A DNA stretch of 64,000 nucleotides from Russula earlei (Eukaryota; Basidiomycota; Agaricomycetes; Russulales; Russulaceae), in contig JAGFNK010000137.1 of the NCBI GenBank assembly GCA_025769875.1, positions 50,851-114,850 of the forward strand, given 5' to 3'. This document shows, piece after piece, positions 1-10,215 of this stretch. The notes under the pieces were generated by a model. That model worked only from the letters and a program-made list of their open reading frames with translations. It ran no database searches and was not told where the DNA came from. A program made the position numbers and the translations under genes. Position 1 is the stretch's first letter. Each line of letters opens with the position of its first letter.

Positions 1-703
1 TGCAAGTTGACTGCTGCAAGAAGTGGTGTTGTGCCTCAGTATGTTTGGTGCAGTCATAGAACTTGGGGCTCCTGCCGGATGGCAATGGTCGACTGGTTGT
101 CAATGTGAGGGTTGTGAGGAGATGGGTATCTTGACCCAATCTGGTGAGTAGTTGCCTCAGCCTTGCGGCTTCTTTGGCGGTGCATGTGCCCACGGTGTGC
201 TCTGCCTCAGTGCTCAAGGGTGCAACCAGCGGCTCCAGTTTATGGCCCCACTTGTCAACATGAGGATGAAGTCCAAAGTGGGCTTTTCTGGTCCAGTCGG
301 GGTCAACATATCCGACTGAGATCAGCTGGGTGCCGGAGTTGCACTGGAAGGTCAGGCAGTGATTACTTGTACCTTGGATGCGCTGGGTCACATGGTTGCA
401 TGTGCATTGGTAGTTGTTCCCTGGGCATGTTTCTGTGAAGATCTCATCCATCTGCTCTCTGTTTAGGTAGGCGGGCTTAATGTCCATCTGATGGGCTTCA
501 AGACTTCATTCAGCAGTGGGGGCCGGGGTGCAAGGGAGCGCCAGTCTTTTGACAGCATGACTTCATCAGGGTCGTTGCCCTTGACTTAGGTGAGTCCCTG
601 TGTGATGACATGGGCCTTGCATTTTTGAGTTTTGTGATTTGACCCCCTTTCTATTTGGAAGGTCTACATGTCTCCCCGCTGTGGCTCCATTCTGTGGACT
701 CGG
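1..703 (-). pseudogene. copia reverse transcriptase fragment fused by deletion to RNase H
   Basis: Minus-strand translation shows a reverse-transcriptase stretch (KCKAHVITQG, then HQMDIKPAYLN, the block with the first catalytic Asp). It then jumps directly to the end of the domain and to RNase H (LSTEAEHTV, KEAARLRQLL, DNQSTIAI, SPKFYDCTKH). The blocks that should hold the YVDD motif are missing, so there has been an internal deletion of several hundred bases. DNQS and SPKFY lie in different frames. The sequence runs off the window at base 1. The assignment rests on several recognisable copia motifs in the right order. Confidence 0.8.
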
Positions 704-1665
704 TGTCAAGACTCACTGTTGAACTATCCAGTTCAAGAGCGAGGGATAAGCTCGAAGACGAGTTGATAGACGTCCAAGAGGGCATGGGCAAGAAGTAAAG
801 TCCAGAGTAGTAACAGGTACCAGAGAGGCACAGTTACTGTGAGAGTAGGGCAATCACGCAGAGAAGAGGCCAGGATAGTCACAAGGGAACGGTCCTTAAA
901 GGAGTATCCCAGGAATAGAGAGTGCCGTAAACAAATGGACAGTCTGAAGACTGTCCGCTACTTTATTGAGCGCTTATATACTACAAGAGAACTGCTAAAT
1001 AGGGAACAAGTCATAACCTTGTTATCAAGCACAATAGAGTGATGAGTAAGAAGTCGGAGGACACTTACTGAGCATGCTCAGTCATGCTCAGTAAGCTGCT
1101 GAGTAAGAAGGCTCCTCTTGATGAGTAAGAGCTTCCCTTGTCCACGTGTTCACTGCTTTAGTGCACGTGCGAGCATCTGATTCATTTCCTGTTAGTTAGT
1201 TTAGGGCCAGTCATTTGAGGACTTGTAGTTTGGTTAGGGGATAGTGCTATCTTATAAGGCCCTTATATAGTTCTATTAGGGTCCTTAGAGTCGACCCTAA
1301 TACTTCTATTAAGGTCCTTAGTATTGCCTTATAGTCTGTTCTATAGTTATTAGAGTTGGTCTAACAACGCATTGTAGGGCCTTTGATACTAGGTTAGTGC
1401 CTATTGTAGAACTTCTAGGGTCGTTCCAAAGGGTCTTTAGGAAGGCCCTAATACTGTCTTTTGTTGCTAAAAGGGTTGCCTTTAAGTGGGGCTTGCTGTA
1501 TGTCGATTGTGCCGAGAATCGCTCGCGCAACAATGCACGCGCGATATTGTGGACACCTCTACTCACCCCTTTTGCTCGTGTGAACAGGGTGACACCATGG
1601 AGGCTGGGTTTCCTCCTATAAGGAAGGGTCCTTCAAGGGCCCTCTCCGGAGAATGGTTCATGACA
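704..1665. mobile_element. solo LTR (962 bp) with TSD CTCGG
   Basis: The sequence begins TGTCAAGACTC and ends GGTTCATGACA, with TG...CA ends and a short terminal inverted repeat TGTCA/TGACA. It is flanked on both sides by CTCGG (699-703 and 1666-1670). It interrupts the copia reverse transcriptase between the SMPS and ESTEW stretches, which rejoin cleanly when it is removed. It contains an imperfect palindrome near 1066-1095 (CTTACTGAGCATG against CATGCTCAGTAAG) and AT-rich TATA-like sequence near 1252-1270. No coding capacity is seen. Orientation is uncertain. Confidence 0.85.
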
Positions 1666-1670
1666 CTCGG

Positions 1671-3716
1671 CATGCTTTCAAGGACGCCAGTGTTTTCAGA
1701 CACACGTTTCTCATTGTTGCATGCCCTTTCCCATTTGGCAGTATCTGCCTGGGTGATCATCTCGGCATAGGGCTTGGGGTTGGTGGTCACATCTTTATGT
1801 GCTGCTTTTCCCTGCTCAGTATGTTTCATTCATTGCTCATGCAGGATGGTGGAATGGCGAGTGTCCTTGTCATGGACAGGTGCACGCATGGCGCATTCTG
1901 GTTGTCCAGCAGTGGGCTGTGCAGGTGAGTTTTCCACTTCATTAACTGTGTGTTGTATTGATTTTGTTTCAGGCTGGGCAGGTGGAGTCACGTCCACTAT
2001 GACACTCTGTGGTTCGGCGTGCGGTGCCGTTTCCACTTCTACTTCATCCAACTCCCTCACTTTGTCACCGTGGTTGAGTGTGAGTGCACATATAGCACGC
2101 TTTGGTCATCCCGTGGTGGATTGCGCAGGTGGGCATTCTGCCTTGTGATTTGTAGGCTGACTATGTGGTGCTGCAGACCAAGTGGGCACAGCCTCAACTG
2201 CTCTGATGCCTTGCGGTTTGGGGCGCGGCAGCTGTTCTACTCTGTCCACCTGTCTCAGGTTGAATGGGCAGAACTTTGTCTGCTCCAATGCCTTGTGGTG
2301 CAGCGCACGGTGGCTGTTCCACATTCTCCCCCTGTTCCGCATTCTCTGCCCCCTCAATGTCGCTCTCATGTCCTCATCTCCAGCACTTTCAGCTGCATCA
2401 TCAAATTCGAGGATCACGTGCTCAATGCACAATGTGGGGCCCCCTTCATCAAATATGATGTCATGGGGTTCAAGGATGTGTGGAGTGGTGTGATGTGCAG
2501 GCTTGTATGCCTGTTCATTGTTTGCATGGCCCAGGAACGTGCACACCAGCGACCTTCAGGTCGGCTTGGTGAGCCTCTTCTCCAGGGCATGCACAGACGC
2601 ACGTGTTCCAAGGATGTGCAACCAAGAGGGGTCATGGTTGTCCCTGCTCTGTGCCTCTTTGAGTGTCAAGTTGTCCAAGGCACGCGTGGATGGTTTTGCA
2701 TCTGTACGCATTGCCCAGACCCTATCATGAGGTGTCCAGGTTGCACGTTCTGCGATGTGTTGTGGTGTACCCAGGATGTTAATGTGATGCATGTATCCCC
2801 TTTCAGCTAGGGGTGTTTGCAGTTCTCGCCCAGTGTGATCACCCCCTCCATTTATTTGGGAGGTCTTCAAGCATTGGCCGGCCTTGGGCTCAATGCATGC
2901 AGTGTGCAGCTCAAGGTGCTGGGGCACTTTCGACTTGCGCTTCAGCCCACCGGCGTGTTCCCATGGTTTATTGTCTGCCCAGGTCATGAAGTATCTGGAG
3001 AGCTGGGGTGTTGTGGTGGGTGGTTTCCCACGTGTGTCCAAGGATGCCCGGTCTAATGCGATGTCTGTGTGCATTTCCAGTGTCTTCAAAATTTCACTCC
3101 GAGTTTGCATCCCTATGATAGAGGGTTCCAGTGACTCAGAGGTAGGTAGTTTCCTAATTGTTTCCCTTTTTGGCATCTGCAGTGTATTGTCAGTATCTGA
3201 ATGTATGATGCATTGGTGCCATGGGTTGAGGGAGGCCTTGGAGGCCATTGTGCATGCAGTGAGGGCAGCTTCAAATTTGTGGCTGCCTTCCACAAGAAAT
3301 TGGTCTGGCATCGCTGTGCGTGCCGGCTTGGGTTTGGCCATTTGGATGGCCATGATATATAGGTTGTTGTGTAGTGTTCCCTCACATATCAGTTGATTTT
3401 TATTGTATATTCCACATGTCTCTCCCTGGAATTGCACTGCCACCCTGCATTGGGTGAAATGGGAGACTGATAAGAGGTTCCCTTTGAGGTCCAGGACGTA
3501 CAGGACGTCGCAGAGAATCGCAATACTCCGCATGCCATTTGCGTGCATCCGGACTTGTATTTGCCCAGTTGCAGTGGCGGTTATGGCACTATTGTTGCCT
3601 AAGGCAACTAGAATGGGTGATGCGAGTGGGGTGAGGTGTATGAACCAATCACGATGGGATGTCATGATGCATGAGGTTCCAGAGTCGAGGAGCCAGCCGT
3701 CTCTGAGATCAGTGGC
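1671..3716 (-). pseudogene. copia pol: protease and integrase remnant
   Basis: Reading leftwards from the gag stop in the same frame gives GWLLDSGTS; the DSG catalytic triad of the aspartic protease is at 3678-3686. A typical copia protease end (VLYVLDLKGNLLSVSH) and a GAG-pre-integrase region (WHQCIIHSD) follow. The integrase core is eroded: the usual SDNGGEY block reads INGGGDH. Further left come CTFLGHANNEQAYK and DIIFDEGG, standard landmarks after the copia integrase, then WERACNNEKR at the start of reverse transcriptase. Frame changes near 2550, 2060 and 1830 show that no functional polyprotein is made. Confidence 0.85.
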
Positions 3717-4721
3717 TCAGAGCTGCTCCTGAGTCGTGGCCACACATATTGGCTCATCTATGACTGCCTGATATAATAAGGTGCTGTTATGTGGAATTGG
3801 GATGTATGCGATGGCAGTGCTGGCCAGTGGCTGGTCTGCATGCATCGCTGGTATGTCGGGCATGCTTGTGCCAGTTGTTGCTGCTGCTGCTTTGTCCTGT
3901 GGTTTTCTGTGAATTTTCCAGCATTTGTGTGTATTGTGCCCCCTGCGTCTGCAGTGAGTGAACTTTGATGTTGTGCCTTTCTTGTTTTGTGTTTCCTGGC
4001 TCTTTCTCATTTGGGTTGCCTTTGCAATGTGAATTGTAGCCGCGTCACCGGTCGGTCGGATCCGATGCTCCTCATGGAGGATGCGGTCTGTGACATGCTT
4101 GGCTGTAAGCAGGCTGGGTGGTGTCGAGTGAAGAGTGGCCTTGAGTTTGGCCATGTTTTCCAGTAGCACAAGAATTAGCATCCATATGAGGGTTTTCTCA
4201 TTGATGGGGTATCCAAATTTTTTGAGGGCTCGGGTGGCGTGCAACTGTCGGATTATTTGAGGAGCCATGGGTTCAGTTTCAGAGAACGTGACCCAGTATA
4301 GGTCCATAAGTAAATGTGCGACGCATTGCTCGCCCTTCCCTGCAAAATGTTTTTCGAGTGTGTCCCAAGTATGTTTGGCTCCAGCAGTGCCTAGGGCAGT
4401 GTCAAGAGCATACCCATTTAACGTCAGTAAAATGTGGGCATGTGCTTCACAATCTTTCTGCTCCCAGTCAGTGAAGCCACTCGGGTCATTGCTGGGGTCC
4501 AGTTTTGAGTATGTCCCTTTTATGATTTCTATCAGGCCATTTGTTTTGAACAGTGCCTCTATATTAGCTTTCCATTGTGTGTACATGACTGTGCCACCTT
4601 TGAAGAGTGGTCTGTCGTAACCGTGTTGGCCACCCATGTAAGTTTTTCCCATGGCTCCTATGGTGGGAGCGTGGCTGCCTCTCAAGGGCGTGATGTTTGC
4701 AGTTGCTGTGGGGGTGCTCAT
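3717..4721 (-). pseudogene. copia Gag, 334 residues, ending at an in-frame UGA before pol
   Basis: The protein opens with a Thr/Ala-rich leader and has the copia Gag core (YTQWKANIEALFKTNGL, then LLTLNGYALDTALG, then AGAKHTWDTLEKHF). Near its C terminus is a zinc-knuckle-like stretch, THCRRRGHNTHKCW, in which the first Cys has been lost. The stop is a TGA at 3717-3719. Pol continues in the same frame after it, so copia's usual single gag-pol frame is broken by one codon, most simply CGA changed to TGA. UGA readthrough is an alternative but unlikely given the decay of pol. Confidence 0.85.
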
Positions 4722-4790
4722 GGCATTTTGTTACGTGATTTGGAAGCTGGTGGGAGTTTATGATGTCAGGGACGACCAGGTCTCATAATC

Positions 4791-5039
4791 TGTTGGAGCT
4801 ATAGGGATGATAGCTCAGTCTTGTGTGTAAAAGACTATATTGGTTAGTTATCTAACCTATAGGGATGATAGCTATGTACAGCATTAGCTTTAAAGGAGTG
4901 TAAAGGAATGTGTAGTACTGACCTCAGTCTTGTGTGTAAAAGACTGAGGAAACGACGCAATAACTAAATTATTCTAATTATTTACACATATGGTCTGGAT
5001 TGTCTGTTCACGTGGCACTTAGCGGCTGCATGTCCAACA
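4791..5039 (-). repeat. 5' LTR of the copia element (249 bp)
   Basis: On the plus strand it begins TGTTGGAGC and ends ATGTCCAACA, giving perfect inverted ends TGTTGGA/TCCAACA. It sits just upstream of gag on the minus strand. The bases next to it (minus strand ATTATGAGACCTGGT) occupy the primer-binding position. Two motifs are repeated inside: CTATAGGGATGATAGCT (near 4799 and 4857) and CAGTCTTGTGTGTAAAAGAC (near 4816 and 4925). The TSD cannot be checked because the other end is outside the window; the right-hand flank is AGAAC. Confidence 0.75.
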
Positions 5040-5249
5040 AGAACACCCAAAAGCAGCAGGCTGAAGAGGAAATTAGAATTAGTGACAGCAATTCTTCTGA
5101 TGAAGCACCATCCCCCAAAAGGAAACCACATGAGTGGAAGAAACAACCAGAAGTGCATGAAGACCATCAGAGTGACACAATCCCTGAAGAGGTCAATGAA
5201 GAACCCAATGACAAGGAGGATAGTGAAGCTGAAGAAGAGGGTAACAAGG
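5040..5249 (+). other. acidic coding-like exon fragment next to the copia LTR
   Basis: The plus-strand frame reads through about 70 codons of Glu/Asp/Ser/Lys-rich sequence (for example EEIRISDSNSSDEAP and NDKEDSEAEEEGNK) and ends at AAG followed by GTAAGTGAC, a good 5' splice site. The left side is cut by the copia LTR, so this may be the remains of a gene or older transposon that copia entered. No family is recognised; acidic low-complexity sequence is poor evidence of function. No continuation was found in 5250-5496, which shows short direct repeats of TTACTGATTGCTT and nothing else. Confidence 0.3.
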
Positions 5250-6441
5250 TAAGTGACAATGTGACATTGTGGTATCATTGGGGCCCCAACTTGTTAGGAA
5301 TCAAACTGCATTCTGGACTGACTGCTTACCTATGCTTGCTTATGTGTCTTGCTTACTGATTTGCTGACTGTTGCTTACTGATTGCTTGCAGTGTCTCTTA
5401 CTGATTGCTTAGCTAGGATGACTCATCCATGAGCCATTATTGTTACAATTGGTTCAAAATCCCTCTCTGTGGGTAGTAGGGGGTCTCAGCTATATGCACT
5501 GGTTGGGAAATCAACTTAAGTGAATGACAAAACTGTAACATTTTGAAAAACAAAATTTATTATTTTCATACAAATTTGTAGCAAACAATTTGTGAAAATT
5601 AATTTTATATTTTGTTACAATAAATTCCTGTTACAAAATGATGAAATAAGTAAATAGTATTGACAAGATTTTAGGACATACATTATATTAAAACAATTTT
5701 AACTTATTTTAAAATTTTGGGGTGAAACAAAATTGTGAAAAAATCAAAACTGCAAATTTGGGTTTATGGAAAAGGTGGAATAAAAATTGTGAAATTTTTG
5801 AAATTTTTTGAAAAAGTTTCGTGACTTGAATAAAGATGTTAGGGAGATAAAGTTTTGTTATAATCATTGATGAGAACAAAATCTAGCCCTATAGAAAACA
5901 TAATGTTATCATTTTTAATGAAGAAATTTTTTGAATACATTCACAATTTTGTTTAAAGGAAAAATCTTGACAAAACAGAATATGAAATCCCAAAGTTGTT
6001 TCATCATTTTGTCATTGGGATAAAAGATGTCAGGGAGATAAAGTTTTTGTTATAATCATTCATGACAACAAAATCTAGCATTTTAGAAAACATAATGTGA
6101 ACATTTTTCATGCAGAAAATTTTTGAATACATTCACAATTTTGTCAAAGGAAAAATTGTGACAAAACTGAATATGAAACCCTAAAGATGTTTCATCATTT
6201 TGTTTATAACATTTAGATATATTATGGTCAATTCTGAATGATGCTGGACATCTATACACCACAAAAAGAGGCCATAAAGTTTGAGTTGAGCCATGACAGC
6301 ACAAGTGACACAACTTTATGGCCTCTTTTTGTGGTGTATAGATGTCCAGCATCATTCAGAATTGACCATAATATATCTAAATGTTATAAACAAAATGATG
6401 AAACATCTTTAGGGTTTCATATTCAGTTTTGTCACAATTTT

Positions 6442-7077
6442 TGTAACGATGTCGTGGCCGTTAGAGCATTAGCTCAAGGTTCAGTGGGGGCCAAGTCCCT
6501 GTGACTTGGTTTCAAGGGTTCAATGGGAGCCGGCTCAAGGAGACCGGTTCAGAGGTTTAGCATCTCAAGGCTTAGTCAGGCAATGACTCAGCCCGCAGAC
6601 AGAGTCGATCTTCTGGTTTCACAGAAGAGGAGGGTGATGAGAGAGAGGCAGAGGAGGAAGAGGAACACAAGGGTTCCTTGAGGTGTGCTTAGGTCAAGCA
6701 GAGTATAGGCCAGCACAAGCAAGTTGTGATTTGAGAGAGAGTACAGGGCAAGGGATGCGACAAGAAATGGGAACAAAGCTAAGCTTGGGGCATTCCCCAG
6801 CTTCTACAGGTGCTTAAATACTGTATGTAGCGAGGCTGTACAGTACTATAAGCAGAACAATAAGTAAAGGTAGACCAATAGCAAAAGTAGCTTGACAATA
6901 GATGAAACACAATAAGTGAAACACAATAAGTGAAACACAATAAGTGAAACACAATAAATGAAACACAAGAAGGGATCACTATCAAGGGATGAAACGGTAA
7001 CCACGGGAACAGAAATAACAAGAGGAACAATAGTAGGAGGGATTATGGACAAACCGATAAGGGGGTAAATTATAACA
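6442..7077 (+). mobile_element. solo LTR, family 2, copy 1 (636 bp), TSD ATTTT
   Basis: It starts TGTAACGATG and ends AATTATAACA, flanked by ATTTT at 6437-6441 and 7078-7082. It lies in the right arm of the palindromic element; removing it and one TSD copy restores pairing with the left arm. An inverted second copy is at 9565-10215. It contains a 14-bp minisatellite near its 3' end. Confidence 0.9.
6901..6970 (+). repeat. 14-bp minisatellite inside LTR copy 1
   Basis: About five tandem units of TGAAACACAATAAG. The other copy of this LTR carries about seven units (9679-9776), so the array differs in number between copies. Confidence 0.85.
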
Positions 7078-7726
7078 ATTTTTCCTTTGACAAAATTGTG
7101 AATGTATTCAAAAAATTTCTGCATGAAAAATGTTCACATTATGTTTTCTAAAATGCTAGATTTTGTTGTCATGAATGATTATAACAAAACTTTATCTCCC
7201 TGACATCTTTATCCCAATGACAAAATGATGAAACAACTTTGGGATTTCATATTCTGTTTTGTCAAGATTTTTCCTTTAACAAAATTGTGAATGTATTCAA
7301 AAAATTTCTTCATTAAAAATGATAACATTATGTTTTCTATAGGGCTAGATTTTGTTCTCATCAATGATTATAACAAAACTTTATCTCCCTAACATCTTTA
7401 TTCAAGTCACGAAACTTTTTCAAAAATTTCAAAAATTTCACAATTTTTATTCCACCTTTTCCATAAACCCAAATTTTGCAGTTTTGATTTTTGTTTCACC
7501 CAAAATTTTAAAATAAGTTAGAATTGTTTTAATATAATGTATGTCCTAAAATCTTGTCAATACTATTTACTTATTTCATCATTTCGTAACAGGAATTTAT
7601 TGTAACAAAATATAAAATTAATTTTCACAAATTGTTTGCTACAAATTTGTATGAAAATAATAAATTTTGTTTTTCAAAATGTTACAGTTTTGTCATTCAC
7701 TTAAGTTGATTTCCCAACCAGTGATG

Positions 7727-8360
7727 CTCCCTGAGGTTCATACAATTTGGATCAGCCACTCTCAAGATATGGTATAAATACTCTGATGTATCAAGAAGTT
7801 GAGCCCTACACTCAACTTACTCTCTGAGTCAATCACAACTCTACTGTTCTATCCAAACTTTCCTGCAAAGTGATAGAGGTCCCTCTCATCTCAAACACAT
7901 ACAGTCTTGTCTGAGATAACAGCAAAGACCTTCAAAGTCTAGTGCTTGAACTATATCAAGCAATTCTATTGCTTTGAAGATTAAGATCAGTGAATCTGGA
8001 CACCACAACATCAAACTGTTGCTCAGTAACTGTAATTTATCAGCATCACAAGTACTTGATGTGCATGACTGAGTTGATGTGCAAATGCTAGGGTTGTCAG
8101 GTGAGCTCTAATACCTACTGCACATGTTATATGCTGAGTAGGAACCTCCTGCACCATGACAATGAATGAAAGACATAAGCACAGCACAGGATCACTACAG
8201 CATGAGGAGTGATCATGGGGCAGTTTCCAACCACATTTCACTGCTTCCTGTAGGCCCTACATGAGGTCGATCTGAGGTGATGGTGATGGTGGTGGCCATG
8301 ACTCGGGGCTCCGAGTTGAGGATGCATTCTGATCGGAGCATAGCCAAGCAGGTTTTACTT
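7727..8360. other. no gene recognised
   Basis: AT-rich sequence right of the palindromic element. It holds a TATA-like GGTATAAATACT near 7770 but no convincing open frame. It may be an old LTR or promoter fragment; I cannot show this. The last 100 bases lead into the promoter of the small secreted-protein gene. Confidence 0.4.
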
Positions 8361-8367
8361 TATAAAA
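8361..8367 (+). promoter_or_regulatory. TATA box of the small secreted-protein gene
   Basis: TATAAAA in the context ACTTTATAAAACC, 138 bp upstream of the ATG at 8505. Spacing and sequence fit a fungal core promoter with a short 5' UTR. Confidence 0.5.
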
Positions 8368-8504
8368 CCTACGCCTGTAATTCCCAATCTCTACATACAA
8401 GCTGGCACTAGATACCGACGACTGTCTAAACTTTCTACACCACTGCGTTGTTCAAACTTCGAAAACTTCGATTAAACAATCTATATTCTCATTCATAAGT
8501 AATC

Positions 8505-8994
8505 ATGCGAACCTCCGCAGCTGTTTTGGCCATATTCTACCTTGCCGTTGGCATCGCTCCGTCGTTCGCGTATGTTTCAACGCATGCCAATCTCTTTCTC
8601 CCCGGAAATTGACGTTACCTTGCAGGACTCAGTTGGGTTCAATGGACAAGGTGCTTGCAAAGCGTGAGGACACGGTGGAATCAATAAAGAAGGCTATGAT
8701 TCAGCAGTATAGGACTATGCAATCCCACCTCCGTACGTCCAAATATTAAGATTCATGACCCCTGAATTTATGTCGCGTATAGAAACCCATTCCGACGAAA
8801 TGCATAGAGTTCATGAACGGATGGGTTTGGTCCACGATAAAAATGCAGACAAAGAGACTGAACGTGTGATGAAAGACCTGCACAACGAGCTGTCGTCACT
8901 GAAGGACCGTCATGACATATACAATTCACAAATTGAAAACTTAACACTTCCTTATTATAAGCGGAGATCCCACAAAGGCTATATTGGTTATTAG
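8505..8994 (+). CDS. small secreted protein candidate, 127 aa, three exons
   Basis: Exons are 8505-8569, 8626-8732 and 8783-8994, joined across introns of 56 bp (GTATGT...TTGCAG) and 50 bp (GTACGT...CGTATAG), all in phase. The product starts MRTSAAVLAIFYLAVG and has a clear signal peptide ending near residue 22 (PSFA). The mature part is about 105 residues: charged, mostly helical, with coiled-coil-like heptads (DKNADKETERVMKDLHNELS) and a basic, Tyr-rich C terminus (LPYYKRRSHKGYIGY). No Cys was seen in the mature chain, unlike many effectors. No family is recognised. It is the only gene-like host locus in the first 28 kb and is surrounded by transposons. The intact frame over three exons, a signal peptide and a TATA box argue that it is real. 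Confidence 0.7.
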
Positions 8995-9564
8995 TTAAGA
9001 ACGAGGTTCTTAAGCCGTGTTTTCGAAGTTCACAATTTTGGCCGCCGTGGGAAAGTGGCCATCTATGTGGTTGTTCCCGAAATATGGCTCCGCTGGCGGC
9101 TTTTGGCCTGGCCCGCAGTGGTACTATCTTTTTGTTGCGGCCATTGCCGACTTACTTAGCTTGTATTATTGTGTTTGTGTTTGTGTGCATAGACATGTGG
9201 CCACGCCATTCTATCATTGCGGCCGTTGCTGAATTTGTTTGGCTTGTGGTTTATTTATATGAATACGATGGAATGGATGCTTGTGACTGAAACCTCAATC
9301 TTTTCCCATGGAGGCAGAGTCCCAACGTTTCTCAACATGATCACCCAGATTACGAGCTCCCTAAGCTCGATTGCTTTGTTTGCTGCAGTGTGGTGGCCGG
9401 GTACCAGAACTGGTGAATTCAGACCGTGACGGAGGCAAGGCAAGGACGCAGTTCCATTAGAGTGAGCACTAGTACTAGCGCCCCCAACATTGGTTGCCTA
9501 TCAGAGGTGCGGGCCCCAGGGACAACCGTGACAGGATGACTATGACTAGGCTCTGAGTCGTCTC
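8995..9564 (+). other. downstream flank, no firm gene
   Basis: It starts with an inverted repeat (TTAAGAACGAGGTTCTTAAG, about 8994-9013) just after the stop codon, possibly a 3' UTR hairpin. Short frames near 9084-9290 are hydrophobic but unsupported. The host sequence resumes at 10221-10237 and then at 27958 once the LTR and LINE are removed. Confidence 0.4.
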
Positions 9565-10215
9565 TGTTATGATTTACCCCCTTGTCGGTTCGCCCATTAC
9601 TCTCTTGTTATTGTTCCCCCTTACCACCCTCTTTCCCTTGGTTACCATTTCGTCCCTTGATGTTGATGGTCCCTTACTGTTTCATCTATTGTGTTTCACC
9701 TATTGTGTTTCACCTATTGTGTTTCACCTATTGTGTTTCACCTATTGTGTTTCACCCATTGTGTTTCAACTATTGTTGAGTTGTCTTTTGCTATTGGCTC
9801 ATCTTTATCTATTGTTCTGCTTATAGTACTGTACAGCCTCGCTACATACAGTATTTAAGCGCCTGTAGAAGCTGGGGAATGCCCCAAGCTTAGCTTTGTC
9901 CCATTTCCTGTCGCATCCCTTGCTCTCTCAATCAAACTTGCTTGTGCTGGCCTTTACTCTGCTTGACCTAAGCACACCTCAGGGAACCCTTGTGTTCCTC
10001 TTCCTCCTCTGCCTCTCTCTCATCGTCCTCCTCTTCTGTGAAACCAGAAGATTGACTCTGTCTGCGGACTGAGTCATTGTCTGACTCAGCCTTGAGACGC
10101 TAAACCCTTGAACTGGTCTCCTTGAGCCGGCCCCACTGAACCCTTGAACCAAGTCACAGGGATTTGGCCCCATTGAACCTTGAGCTAACGCTCTAACGGC
10201 CACGACGCCGTTACA
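9565..10215 (-). mobile_element. solo LTR, family 2, copy 2, inverted (651 bp), TSD GTCTC
   Basis: On the plus strand it begins TGTTATGATT and ends CGCCGTTACA, the reverse of copy 1 at 6442-7077. It is flanked by GTCTC at 9560-9564 and 10216-10220. TATA-like and purine-rich stretches match copy 1 in reverse order. No internal element remains. Confidence 0.9.
9679..9776 (-). repeat. 14-bp minisatellite inside LTR copy 2
   Basis: About seven tandem units of TGTTTCACCTATTG (complement of the unit in copy 1), expanded by about two units over copy 1. Confidence 0.85.

Larger units (their letters stand above)
1..5039 (-). mobile_element. Ty1/copia retrotransposon, decayed, cut by left window edge
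   Basis: On the minus strand, from right to left, lie a 249-bp LTR, gag, a protease with a DSG triad, a decayed integrase, an N-terminal piece of reverse transcriptase and RNase H. This order (integrase before reverse transcriptase) defines copia. The 3' LTR should lie left of base 1. A solo LTR at 704-1665 interrupts the reverse transcriptase. Most of the reverse transcriptase is deleted, and frameshifts and stops are frequent, so the element is dead. The base just right of the LTR begins an acidic, coding-like host sequence. Confidence 0.85.
5497..7723. mobile_element. foldback / CACTA-like DNA element, giant palindrome
   Basis: Two arms of about 780 bp are inverted copies of each other: 5497-6280, and 6313-7723 once the LTR at 6442-7077 is removed. 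They are separated by a 32-base loop (6281-6312). The ends are CACTGGTTGGG and CCCAACCAGTG, flanked by a possible 3-bp TSD ATG (5494-5496 and 7724-7726). CACTG ends with 3-bp duplications suggest the CACTA (EnSpm/CMC) group, probably as a non-autonomous element. The arms are AT-rich with no coding capacity; short open frames at the centre are simply the palindrome read from each strand. Without the LTR the element is about 1.59 kb. Confidence 0.85.

Noticed and set aside
6083..6504. Two overlapping ORFs on opposite strands with the same start (MMLDIYTPQKEA)
   Set aside because: They are the two arms of the palindrome read from each strand; no coding evidence.
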